Source of the DNA: CAG-791 sp045113775
GTDB taxonomy: Bacteria; Bacillota; Clostridia; Lachnospirales; Lachnospiraceae
Length of the DNA stretch: 16,695 bases
Reading direction: 5' to 3'
Assembly (NCBI GenBank): GCA_045113775.1
Contig: JBGUJH010000007.1
Coordinates: forward strand, 1 to 16,695
A program made the position numbers and the translations under genes. The notes beneath the pieces were generated by a model, which saw only the letters and a program-made list of their open reading frames with translations, did not search any database and was not told the origin of the DNA. This document shows, in pieces, positions 1-6,321 of the stretch. The number at the start of each line of letters is the position of its first letter. Positions within the stretch are counted from its first letter, which is position 1.

Positions 1-1
1 C

Positions 2-181
2 ATGCAAGACCTATCCGGCTGCGACAATGTGACCCAGTTCCAGGCTCTAGGCACAGAAGCCCGGAACAACGCCCTGCGCGAAATGTGGAAAGCAGGAATC
101 TCAATCAACCGGGCGAGCCGGATGACCGGAATCTCTTACGGGGTCATAAGGAAGGTCATTGCGCCTAAGACACCCGCATAG
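2..181 (+). CDS. C-terminal end of a RAYT/IS200-like (Y1) transposase, cut by the window edge
   Basis: An open frame runs in from the left edge and stops at TAG 179-181, giving about 59 residues. The segment with TEARNNALREMWKAGISIN and then SRMTGISYGVIRKV looks like the C-terminal helix-turn-helix tail of REP-associated tyrosine transposases (RAYT, Y1_Tnp superfamily) common in Clostridia. Those tails typically read 'GLSIRQ-x-x-RLTGIS-x-G-x-VRK'. The catalytic HUH and Tyr motifs would lie upstream and are not visible, so activity cannot be judged. ATG at 2-4 is probably an internal Met. RAYTs are single-copy relatives of IS200 transposases that act on short palindromic REP elements. Palindromes directly follow this gene and fill the window. 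The call rests on this tail only; another HTH protein is possible. Confidence 0.65.
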   Translation: MQDLSGCDNVTQFQALGTEARNNALREMWKAGISINRASRMTGISYGVIRKVIAPKTPA

Positions 182-182
182 A

Positions 183-203
183 CACTATTTTGCCAAAATA
201 GTG
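183..203. repeat. Perfect 10-bp inverted repeat just after the transposase stop codon
   Basis: CACTATTTTG (183-192), a single C, then CAAAATAGTG (194-203) form a perfect palindrome two bases after the transposase stop. As RNA it would fold as a 9-bp stem with a 3-nt loop. No T-run follows, so it is a weak terminator candidate. Each arm is one copy of the CAAAATA heptamer found about 24 times in the window. It could be an end structure recognised by the adjacent transposase. Confidence 0.7.
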
Positions 204-220
204 ACAAATAAATATGCTCC

Positions 221-258
221 AGCGAGGGATCCCACTGGGTCGCTCGCTATTAATAGTG
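221..258. repeat. Second imperfect palindrome downstream of the transposase
   Basis: AGCGAG (221-226) pairs with CTCGCT (243-248), with a partly pairing interior (GATCCCA against TGGGTC). It is followed by the small palindrome CTATTAATAG (247-256). With the 183-203 palindrome it makes the 116-bp gap between the transposase and the flavoprotein stop highly structured. It may be the right end of the mobile unit or a terminator. The function is unproven. Confidence 0.4.
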
Positions 259-297
259 CCCGAAAATACTCCCCAGTAAAGCCTCCAATATACCAAA

Positions 298-933
298 CTA
301 CCTCACCAAGTCTGCTCCCATCTCAAAAGCTTTACGACACTCTTGAGGGAAAACCGTATCATGCCGCTCCTTCTTAGCCTCAGGATCGAACAATGTCCAC
401 TCCCAATCCGTTTTGCTATAGTCCTTAAGCTGTAAGGTATTTCCGCTCACCAACACCCTCGTCGGTCCGACAAATCGGCTCAGTGTCTGTTGGTATCCGC
501 TCAGCAATCCGCTGTACATAGTATCAGGAGCATTGCTCGTCATTACCAGAAGCACCGGAATTGGCCGCTCATTGCAGCACGGATTTTCCAGATTATAGGT
601 TAAATTCTGGAAAATCAGCCTCTCATACAACGCTCTGAATCCCGCTGACATCTCCGACAGATAATTGGGCGATCCGATGATTAAGCCATCTGCTTCCCGG
701 ATTGCGTCAAGAACAGGCATTAGCCCGTCACGACATATACAATGACCTTTGAATCTCTCTTTTTTGCAACCAAAACATGAAATGCATCCGGTGTACTTTT
801 CAAGTCGATAAAGATCGAACTTTTCGACGACAGCACCTGCAGACTCAGCCCCTTTACCGGCCTCTGTAACCAACGTGTCTGTATTCCAGTTTAACCGGGG
901 ACTCGCATTGACCACTACAATCTTCTTACTCAT
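298..933 (-). CDS. Flavodoxin-family NAD(P)H-dependent oxidoreductase (iron-sulfur flavoprotein type)
   Basis: The protein has 211 residues. The N-terminal strand KKIVVVNASPR is the phosphate-binding loop of the flavodoxin-like/NADPH-dependent FMN reductase fold. SPNYLSEMSAGFRALYERL is the typical FMN-site segment. Near residue 50 lies a cysteine cluster, GCISCFGCKK then CICRDG, which resembles the compact Cys motif of archaeal and clostridial iron-sulfur flavoproteins and could hold a cluster. Such proteins are cytosolic FMN electron carriers or reductases; the substrate is unknown. ATG at 933 is preferred because AAGGA (940-944) sits 6 nt upstream. The alternative TTG at 939 touches the SD. 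A predicted promoter lies at 1060-1088, with a TACCCTAGAGGT repeat in the 5' UTR. Confidence 0.85.
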   Translation of the reverse strand: MSKKIVVVNASPRLNWNTDTLVTEAGKGAESAGAVVEKFDLYRLEKYTGCISCFGCKKERFKGHCICRDGLMPVLDAIREADGLIIGSPNYLSEMSAGFRALYERLIFQNLTYNLENPCCNERPIPVLLVMTSNAPDTMYSGLLSGYQQTLSRFVGPTRVLVSGNTLQLKDYSKTDWEWTLFDPEAKKERHDTVFPQECRKAFEMGADLVR

Positions 934-1034
934 ACTCAATCCTTCTTAAATCCGCCAAAACACTTCTTATGCCATTCGGGTGCCTCAGGCATCGGACTAC
1001 CTGTCAGACATGCTGAAATCACAGGTACTTACAC

Positions 1035-1046
1035 ACCTCTAGGGTA
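1035..1046. repeat. Single copy of the TACCCTAGAGGT dispersed repeat
   Basis: The plus strand reads ACCTCTAGGGTA, so TACCCTAGAGGT lies in the sense direction of the flavoprotein gene. It starts about 14 nt past the predicted -10, at the very start of the leader. It is the isolated form of the element found as arrays at 7733-7912 and 9585-9873. Confidence 0.6.
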
Positions 1047-1059
1047 TCCATCTAAAGCA

Positions 1060-1088
1060 ATCATAACACCCCTATAAATATTATGCAA
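1060..1088 (-). promoter_or_regulatory. Predicted sigma-A promoter of the flavoprotein gene
   Basis: Reading the minus strand, the -35 is TTGCAT (1083-1088), the spacer is 17 bp and the -10 is TATGAT (1060-1065). It points at the gene starting at 933 and leaves a long leader of about 120 nt. Assigned from sequence match only. Confidence 0.5.
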
Positions 1089-1273
1089 TATAATTGCGCG
1101 CAATTTTAGAGCGATAACCCAATTTTGGCGCGATAACCGACCTCCAGGGTCGCTTGTGATAATCGACCTCAAGGGTTCCTCTCTCAAAAACAATTTTCCA
1201 AATTTATCTGATATACTTTAAGCATATAAAAAAAATGAGAAATCTGCACAATTATTGAAAGGATTGATAAACC
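1089..1273. other. Intergenic spacer with degenerate repeat copies
   Basis: This is the divergent spacer between the flavoprotein promoter and the plus-strand basic protein. It holds two GCGATAACC boxes (1111-1119 and 1130-1138). It also has two degenerate members of the dispersed repeat, CGACCTCCAGGGTCG (1138-1152) and CGACCTCAAGGGT (1164-1176). TATACT at 1212-1217 could be a -10 for the downstream gene, but no good -35 is visible. Confidence 0.45.
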
Positions 1274-1312
1274 ATGAAGACCACTGTAAATTACCTTGAT
1301 GACCGATTGTGA
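1274..1312 (+). CDS. Possible 12-codon upstream ORF in frame with the next gene
   Basis: ATG at 1274 follows AAAGGA (1258-1263) and encodes MKTTVNYLDDRL before TGA at 1310-1312. It is in the same frame as the gene starting at 1346, and no other stop lies between them. Read through, the TGA would be followed by GSIIKKELFSAMAAS and then the downstream protein. It could be a regulatory leader peptide, or the true N-terminus of the downstream gene broken by a nonsense change. Confidence 0.3.
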   Translation: MKTTVNYLDDRL

Positions 1313-1345
1313 GGCTCTATAATAAAAAAGGAGTTGTTTTCTGCT

Positions 1346-1783
1346 ATGGCTGCCTCATCAGCAGAAAACACAATTCAGGTCATGTACAATGTTTACAACG
1401 AAGCTCTCAGCAAAAGAGCACAGGCAAAATCTCTTTACAAAAAGAACGTAAAACAGGGCAGAAAAAATCACAACAGCGGCGCACTTGAAGGACAGAGAGC
1501 GAGAGCCGGACATCTCATGCGTCTCAACAAGAGCGAAAACTTCTACGACGACGAAGGCAGACTTCTCTTCCGGTGGGTTCCCCGTGGCAAGCTTATTGAA
1601 GATTCCGAGTGCGTACGTGATCCTGACTGGCTCTGGTGGCGTGCGCACCACAGCACAGGCTGGAAAGAACACAAGCACAGATATCAGTGGGAACACAACG
1701 TTTGTGAAAAGGAGAAACACCAGAAGAACCGCGCCCGCAAGGCACTTCGCCGTGGCGAATTCACTATTTTGCCCGAAAAATGA
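1346..1783 (+). CDS. Hypothetical basic protein, 145 aa
   Basis: I do not recognise this family. The product is rich in Lys, Arg, His and Trp, with no signal peptide or membrane span. The N-terminal half is helical and basic (ALSKRAQAKSLYKKNVK). A central block, GRLLFRWVPRGKLIED, leads to a Trp/His-rich stretch, DPDWLWWRAHHSTGWKEH, and the protein ends in a basic helix (KNRARKALRR). Composition suggests nucleic-acid binding, but this is inference. ATG at 1346 has AAAGGAG at 1327-1333 (12-nt spacing, a little long). TTG at 1334 lies against the SD. An in-frame ORF upstream (1274) ends in TGA, so the annotated N-terminus may be shortened. The frame ends in ...EFTILPEK, whose codons contain a TATTTTG motif. 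A terminator follows. Confidence 0.6.
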   Translation: MAASSAENTIQVMYNVYNEALSKRAQAKSLYKKNVKQGRKNHNSGALEGQRARAGHLMRLNKSENFYDDEGRLLFRWVPRGKLIEDSECVRDPDWLWWRAHHSTGWKEHKHRYQWEHNVCEKEKHQKNRARKALRRGEFTILPEK

Positions 1784-1798
1784 TTGTACTCAACCCAC

Positions 1799-1835
1799 AA
1801 AAAAGCTCACACCACAAAGTGTGAGCTCTTTTTTT
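1799..1835. terminator. Bidirectional intrinsic terminator
   Basis: AGCTCACAC (1804-1812), a 6-nt loop and GTGTGAGCT (1819-1827) form a perfect 9-bp stem. Seven Ts follow at 1829-1835, and As at 1799-1804 serve the other strand. It ends the basic-protein gene from the left and the GH3 gene (stop at 1949) from the right. Confidence 0.9.
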
Positions 1836-1948
1836 GCCGCGTAAATGCTGCATAGATCAAATTCCGATTACAGCGATTACATAGCACCATCTCCAATGAG
1901 CAGCGGTCAGAATCCTGTTCAACACAGGCACGATACGTCAAATTTGAT

Positions 1949-4438
1949 TCAATTTCCCACTTCCATAATGAAGGCAAAATCGCTCAGTTTCGCTTCTTTG
2001 TCTCCCTGGTCAGCTGTATCATTCCATTTTCCTTTATGCGCAGTCCATTCAGGGTACTGGATTTCTTTATTTGTAAAACGAATGCAGGTCTCGCGGCCTT
2101 CATAATTATCAGGCTGCTTATCATCCCAATTAGCGTAACTGAATTCTGTTCCGTCCGTCCAGTGCCATTTTCCATCCTGATCGATAAATCCACCGATCCA
2201 TATATTGGAATGAGTGCTGCTTTCGGCAAACTGATCGAGAAAAGCCTGCTCCTCAACAGATCCGGCCGAAGCAAGGTGACCGCCGTGCTCTACACAATAT
2301 GCCTCCGCATCGCTCCACGCTAAACCCTCCTCAACGATTGTGTATGTATGACCGCCGAATTCTTTGACAAGCCCTTTCGAATCCGCCTCTGGCTCAGGCT
2401 CGACCTCTGAGGTATCTCTACCTGGCTCGACCTCTGAGGTATCTCTACCCGGTTCGACCTCTGAGGTATCTCTACCCGGCTCGACCTCTGAGGTACCTCC
2501 GCCCAAGGTATCTCCATCCAACCCGTATCCGACCGGGAACAGGCACTTATCAGTCCCAATCTGCTCAATTGACTCATACCAGGGCATCGGAAGTTTTCCT
2601 GTAAAAGCAGCCTGCCCTGTCAATACGTTCGCAACACCTTTGCCCTCGCTGCCGGGCAGATAGCACATCACAGCCGCGTCCCATTGATCTAAATAGTCAC
2701 TTATGATCACCTGCCGCCCTGCCAAAATACACCCAACCGTCGGAATCTTGTAGTCCCTGCGCAGCTTCTCTGCTTTCTGTATAGCCCCAATGTTTTCGGG
2801 CAATGCCAGCGCTCCTGTAATACTGATATCCGCGCTGTCTCCGTTCCATTCCGCGTAAGGCTGCTCGCCGACGACCAACAGGGTCACATCTGCGTTCTGT
2901 GCCTGTGACGGATCTGTGATGACTTTGATATCTTTCTCACCAGCCGCTTCCCGCAGTCCTTCAATGATCGTCGTCGCCCCTTCGATCGGTCTGGTCGGCC
3001 CATTCCAGCTTTCCGTCCACCCGCCGCACTGCGCGCCGATATTGTCCAGCGCCGGCCCAACCGCATAGATCGTACTGCCGCTCTTAAGAGGAAGCACTGA
3101 GCCCTCATTCTTCAAAAGAACCAGAGATTCCTCCACCGCCTTCTCCGCAAGTGCGCGGTACTCATCCGAACCACATTCACTCTGCACCGTCGTGACTGCT
3201 TCCTGAAGAGGGTCATCCATTACGCCGGCCTCTATTTTGAACTGAAGAATATGCCGTACCGCGTCATCGATGCGTGCTTCAGGAATCGCCCCGCTGTTCA
3301 CCGCCTGCATCACGGCGTCAAAAGTCTCCCTGTACATATTGGGTTCCATCAACATGTCGATGCCTGCATTGATCGCGTTTTCCATCTGCTCGCTGAAATT
3401 GCTCCCGCTGATGTTGTGGATCGACTCCCAGTCGCTCACGATCATCCCGTCAAACCCGAGCTCATTGCGAAGGATCGAGATGTACTTGCCGTTTTCGTGC
3501 ATTTTGACGCCTCCGACACTACCATGGCTGATCATGATAGACGGAACCCCGGCGTCGATCAGCTTGCGGTAGACCCCCAAAAGCGCGTCGACTTCTTCAT
3601 CCGTCAGGTCAGCGTCGCCCCGGTCGATCAGGAACCCGTTTTCACCCGTCCCCCACGTCTCTGCACCGTCGGCAAAATAGTGCTTGCCGCAAGCCGCGAT
3701 CCCGCTGTCCTTCAATCCTTTGACATAGGCCTCACCCAGCTTCCCGACGATTTCGGGATCAGATGAATAGCTCTCATACGTTCTTCCCCACCTCGGGTCA
3801 GTGCTGACTGCGACACAAGGCGCGAAATTCCACAGCATTCCTGTGAGTTTGGCCTCGTCAGCCGTGGCCGCTCCAATCTGATATACCAGCTCCGCGTCAT
3901 TTGCGGCGCCGAGTCCGATATTGTGCGGGAAAAGCACGGTTCCTTTGCAGTAATTAACGCCATGAACGTCATCCTGCCCGTAAATAAAAGGAATCCCGGA
4001 CTCCGATGCCAGTGCTGCATTTTGGTACTCCAGAATCAGCGCTTTCCACTCCGTGCTGCTTGGGTATGAACCATCCGCTTTGCTCAAGACCGAACCGAAG
4101 TCATATTTCCTCATCTCGTCCTTGTTTGCCATATATACTGCGGGCTGGATCATCTGCCAGACTTTCTCTTCCAGCGTCATCTCTGCCAAAATATCGTCCG
4201 CCGACTTCCCGCTGAACCAATAGGTACCTTGCACCTCTGACACCTCTGAGGTACCTTGCACCTCTGGGGTACCTTGTACCTCTGAGGCACCTTGCACCTC
4301 TGGGGTATCTTGCACCTCTGAGGTACCTTGCACCTCTGAGGTACCTTGCAGCTTGTCAGCCCCTCCGCACCCTGTGGCGCTAATCACCAATACTGTGGTA
4401 ATGACGATTGCCAGTTTTCTGATCAGTTGTTTTCTCAT
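1949..4438 (-). CDS. GH3 family beta-glycosidase lipoprotein with C-terminal C-type lectin domain and TSEV repeat linkers
   Basis: The protein has 829 residues. Start 4438 is chosen because it opens a lipoprotein signal (MRKQLIRKLAIVITTVLVIS, then ATG-Cys24) and has a GGGGGA-type SD. An upstream ATG at 4489 overlaps the TetR stop but would bury the signal. Residues 31-72 are a six-residue repeat linker (QGTSEV variants). The GH3 domain spans about 75-640, with GIPFIYGQDDVHG, NFAPCVAVSTDPRWGR, KHYFADGAE and the nucleophile Asp336 in GMIVSDWESI. The (beta/alpha)6 sandwich domain follows. A second linker carries four 9-residue TSEVEPGRD units. Residues about 697-829 are a C-type lectin fold: WIGG, the QPD motif linked to galactose-type specificity, and WND for calcium. 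The usual last Cys is absent. It is a predicted surface-anchored exo-beta-glycosidase with its own sugar-binding module; the substrate is unproven. It is the second gene of the tetR operon. Confidence 0.92.
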   Translation of the reverse strand: MRKQLIRKLAIVITTVLVISATGCGGADKLQGTSEVQGTSEVQDTPEVQGASEVQGTPEVQGTSEVSEVQGTYWFSGKSADDILAEMTLEEKVWQMIQPAVYMANKDEMRKYDFGSVLSKADGSYPSSTEWKALILEYQNAALASESGIPFIYGQDDVHGVNYCKGTVLFPHNIGLGAANDAELVYQIGAATADEAKLTGMLWNFAPCVAVSTDPRWGRTYESYSSDPEIVGKLGEAYVKGLKDSGIAACGKHYFADGAETWGTGENGFLIDRGDADLTDEEVDALLGVYRKLIDAGVPSIMISHGSVGGVKMHENGKYISILRNELGFDGMIVSDWESIHNISGSNFSEQMENAINAGIDMLMEPNMYRETFDAVMQAVNSGAIPEARIDDAVRHILQFKIEAGVMDDPLQEAVTTVQSECGSDEYRALAEKAVEESLVLLKNEGSVLPLKSGSTIYAVGPALDNIGAQCGGWTESWNGPTRPIEGATTIIEGLREAAGEKDIKVITDPSQAQNADVTLLVVGEQPYAEWNGDSADISITGALALPENIGAIQKAEKLRRDYKIPTVGCILAGRQVIISDYLDQWDAAVMCYLPGSEGKGVANVLTGQAAFTGKLPMPWYESIEQIGTDKCLFPVGYGLDGDTLGGGTSEVEPGRDTSEVEPGRDTSEVEPGRDTSEVEPEPEADSKGLVKEFGGHTYTIVEEGLAWSDAEAYCVEHGGHLASAGSVEEQAFLDQFAESSTHSNIWIGGFIDQDGKWHWTDGTEFSYANWDDKQPDNYEGRETCIRFTNKEIQYPEWTAHKGKWNDTADQGDKEAKLSDFAFIMEVGN
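2401..2500. repeat. Coding tandem repeat, four 27-bp units (linker 2 of the GH3 lipoprotein)
   Basis: Units start at 2401, 2428, 2455 and 2482; the last is partial. Each holds CGACCTCTGAGGTA, the dispersed repeat core, and encodes TSEVEPGRD on the minus strand. Units differ by single bases, which suggests recent expansion by slippage or recombination. The array joins the GH3 and lectin domains. Confidence 0.9.
4223..4351. repeat. Coding tandem repeat of about seven 18-bp units (linker 1 of the GH3 lipoprotein)
   Basis: Units of the form GGTACCTTGCACCTCTGA repeat with small changes; one copy is shortened. On the minus strand they encode QGTSEV, QDTPEV and QGASEV units just after the lipid-anchored Cys. 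The core ACCTCTGAGGTA is the same as in the second linker and in the noncoding arrays. The linker probably acts as a flexible tether between membrane and enzyme. Confidence 0.9.
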
Positions 4439-4477
4439 ATGCTGTTTCCCCCGTTGCAGAGCGTTATAAGTGACCGC

Positions 4478-4498
4478 TATTTTGATCATTGCAAAATA
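4478..4498. repeat. Inverted pair of CAAAATA motifs at the tetR/GH3 junction
   Basis: TATTTTG (4478-4484) and CAAAATA (4492-4498) face each other with 7 bp between. They span the tetR stop codon and the GH3 leader. This is the same arrangement as the palindrome at 183-203 but with a longer centre. Confidence 0.6.
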
Positions 4499-5121
4499 CT
4501 GTCATAAATTGACCGCATGTACTTATACCCCAGAAAGAAAAACTCTTCCATTGAAAGACCTTTTCGTGTTCCGTAATCCACGGGAATAACTTCTGTAAGC
4601 GACAGTAAATAGGCGTAATAATCATAATCAATATCCTTGCGCACATTCTTATCGTTTTTCAATTCCTCTTTAAAAACAGGTGCAATCAGTGAAGAAGCCG
4701 CATTCATCTGGACAAAATTCCGAATATGCTGCGGCGCATGGAGCATGTTCCCAAAGAGTGCAAAATCTTCTTCCGACAGATACTCTCTCAATTCTTTTGA
4801 AAACATCTGATATCCTTTTTCATACCCCAGTTTCTTCATTCGAAGCATTCCTGATTCGAGCAGAAGCTCTCCATTCTTCTTTCTCTCGTCAATCAGCTTT
4901 TTATAAACCGCGCATATGCATAGACTGAACAGATCCGACTTGTCGTCAAAATACTGATAAAAGCTCCCCTTGGGAACCTCCGCTTCAGAAAGGATCCTGT
5001 TAATGCTGGTCTTTTCATACGGATTTCGAATAAACTCTGCGCGAGCAGCTTGCAGGATCCGATCCTTCTTTTCTTCCGGCAGACGTTCAAATGTTGAGTG
5101 GATCAACCTCGTTTCCTCCAT
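4486..5121 (-). CDS. TetR/AcrR family transcriptional regulator
   Basis: The protein has 211 residues. The N-terminal helix-turn-helix is typical: KKDRILQAARAEFIRNPYEKTSINRILSEAEVPKGSFYQYFDDKSDLF falls in residues about 18-65, with the diagnostic GSFYQYF turn. The remainder is the variable all-helical ligand-binding domain, with no clear ligand signature. ATG at 5121 is the only sensible start; its SD is weak. The promoter (5139-5167) and the divergent promoter flank a perfect inverted repeat (5172-5191), the likely operator. It probably represses the divergent epimerase/hydrolase operon and may control itself and the co-transcribed GH3 gene. Its last codons overlap the region just upstream of the GH3 start (stop at 4486-4488). 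Confidence 0.93.
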   Translation of the reverse strand: MEETRLIHSTFERLPEEKKDRILQAARAEFIRNPYEKTSINRILSEAEVPKGSFYQYFDDKSDLFSLCICAVYKKLIDERKKNGELLLESGMLRMKKLGYEKGYQMFSKELREYLSEEDFALFGNMLHAPQHIRNFVQMNAASSLIAPVFKEELKNDKNVRKDIDYDYYAYLLSLTEVIPVDYGTRKGLSMEEFFFLGYKYMRSIYDSILQ

Positions 5122-5138
5122 TTATCTTACTGCCCCAT

Positions 5139-5167
5139 AGTTTACTTGTAATTTACATAACCGTCAA
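5139..5167 (-). promoter_or_regulatory. Predicted promoter of tetR and the GH3 gene
   Basis: On the minus strand the -35 is TTGACG (5162-5167), the spacer is 17 bp and the -10 is TAAACT (5139-5144). It lies right next to the 5172-5191 operator, so bound repressor could block it too. Confidence 0.6.
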
Positions 5168-5174
5168 ATATAAT
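5147..5174 (+). promoter_or_regulatory. Predicted promoter of the epimerase/hydrolase operon
   Basis: The -35 is TTGTAA (5147-5152), the spacer is 16 bp and the -10 is a perfect TATAAT (5169-5174). The last three bases of the -10 box are inside the inverted repeat at 5172-5191. Confidence 0.65.
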
Positions 5175-5191
5175 GTGACTAAAGTCACATT
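5172..5191. promoter_or_regulatory. Likely TetR operator, perfect 9-2-9 inverted repeat
   Basis: AATGTGACT and AGTCACATT are separated by AA. The site lies between the divergently transcribed tetR and epimerase genes and overlaps the plus-strand -10 box. This is the standard geometry for TetR-family repression. Binding by the neighbouring regulator is inferred from position and symmetry. Confidence 0.8.
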
Positions 5192-5194
5192 TAG

Positions 5195-5234
5195 GATACC
5201 CTAGAGGTCAAATGAGGTCAAATGAAGGTCAAAT
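5195..5234. repeat. Dispersed repeat copy plus three tandem SD-start modules
   Basis: TACCCTAGAGGTC (about 5197-5209) is followed by three near-identical 10-11 bp units, GAGGTCAAAT (5204), GAGGTCAAAT (5214) and AAGGTCAAAT (5225). Each joins an SD-like GAGG/AAGG to a following ATG. ATGs at 5212, 5233 and 5248 are all in the epimerase frame. Confidence 0.75.
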
Positions 5235-5247
5235 GAAAGGATCCCAC

Positions 5248-6321
5248 ATGCACATCACTGACATCCAATTTCAAGTCACAAGTTTTCGTTTCGAAGAACC
5301 GATGAAAGTTGCATTTGCAACAATCGTCGATATGGACTCCTGCATCGTCAAAATACTGACCGACGAAGGAATAGTCGGCTACGGCGAAGCGGCGCCTCTA
5401 CCGTTTGTAACGGGAGATAATCTGGGCACTGTTTTGGCCGTCGGCAAAGAAATGCGGGAAGCACTTATCGGCATGGATCCCCGCGCAATCGGCGCTGTCC
5501 ACCGCGTCATGGACAGGCTCTACTCAGGTAACGGCGCTGTAAAAGCCGGCATCGATATTGCATGCTACGACATCGCAGCCAAAGCCGCAGGCGTTCCCTT
5601 GTACAAATATCTGGGCGGCGACGACCCGCACATCCATTCCGATGTCACGATCGGCATCGATACACCCGAGAGGATGGCCGACAAAGCATTGGAGTGGATT
5701 GGCAAAGGCTTTGACATTCTCAAAGTCAAACTGGGGGAGGATATCCCAACAGACATTGACCGCATGTGCGCGATTCATGAAGCGGTTGCAGGCAAAGCCC
5801 GCCTGCGCATCGACGCCAACCAGGGCTGGACAGTCAAAGATACCCTAAAGGTCGCCAAGGAACTGGACCTTCTGGGCATAGAACTGATTGAGCAGCCGGT
5901 CGCCGCAGCAGATTTTGACGGCCTTAAGGAAATCCGGGACCGCTCGCACCTTCTTATAGCCGCGGATGAGAGCTGCCACAGCATCTCCGACGCCATGCGT
6001 CTTGCCTCCATGCGCGCAGCTGACGTCATCAACATCAAACTCATGAAGTGCGGCGGCATTTATCCCGCCATCAAAATCGCTGCGATCTGCGAGGCCGCCG
6101 GCCTCAGCTGCATGATCGGCTGCATGGGCGAGAGCACCCTGGGCAATCTCGCCGGCATGCACCTGGCCGCAGCGCTCGACAATATCCGGGAAGTGGACCT
6201 CGATGCGGTCTATATTTTGGCACAGGACAAAGTTCGCGGCGGCTTCGACCATCGCGGCGGAAAAGCGGTTCTCTGGGACGTTCCCGGAATCGGCTGCAAA
6301 GTGAAAGGAGAAAACGAATGA
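5248..6321 (+). CDS. Dipeptide epimerase (enolase superfamily, L-Ala-D/L-Glu type)
   Basis: The protein has 357 residues and a muconate-lactonizing-enzyme-subgroup fold. The N-terminal capping domain carries FVTGDN (53-58), close to the usual dipeptide-epimerase loop. Barrel residues are all visible: KVK (159-161), Asp189 in RIDANQG, Glu215 in IEQP, Asp240-Glu241 and the lysines of NIKLMKCGG. The DLD motif in REVDLDAV is the DxD feature that binds the dipeptide amino group. The enzyme epimerises the C-terminal residue of dipeptides; Ala-Glu from peptidoglycan recycling is the classic substrate, but specificity varies in the family. ATG 5248 has AAAGG 7 nt upstream. In-frame ATGs at 5212 and 5233 arise from tandem repeats and would add up to 12 residues. 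The stop overlaps the hydrolase start (ATGA). Confidence 0.9.
   Translation: MHITDIQFQVTSFRFEEPMKVAFATIVDMDSCIVKILTDEGIVGYGEAAPLPFVTGDNLGTVLAVGKEMREALIGMDPRAIGAVHRVMDRLYSGNGAVKAGIDIACYDIAAKAAGVPLYKYLGGDDPHIHSDVTIGIDTPERMADKALEWIGKGFDILKVKLGEDIPTDIDRMCAIHEAVAGKARLRIDANQGWTVKDTLKVAKELDLLGIELIEQPVAAADFDGLKEIRDRSHLLIAADESCHSISDAMRLASMRAADVINIKLMKCGGIYPAIKIAAICEAAGLSCMIGCMGESTLGNLAGMHLAAALDNIREVDLDAVYILAQDKVRGGFDHRGGKAVLWDVPGIGCKVKGENE

Noticed and set aside
1310..1312. Selenocysteine or recoded TGA
   Set aside because: No SECIS-like hairpin directly follows, and no selenoprotein family is recognised. A leader ORF or a nonsense change is simpler.
1845..2105. 86-codon plus-strand ORF after the terminator
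   Set aside because: It lies right after a terminator with no promoter or SD, and it overlaps the lectin domain coding sequence.
3251..3766. 171-codon plus-strand ORF opposite the GH3 gene
   Set aside because: It is antisense to conserved GH3 motifs, with no SD and no recognisable domain.
1949..4438. NagZ-type beta-N-acetylhexosaminidase, which would fit wall recycling
   Set aside because: The NagZ KH(F/S)xGHG loop is absent; the region reads KHYFADGAE. The domain order is that of beta-glucosidase-type GH3.
6048..6317. N-terminal extension of the serine hydrolase frame
   Set aside because: The extension is Arg-rich shadow translation of the epimerase. ATG 6318 has a perfect SD and ATGA coupling.
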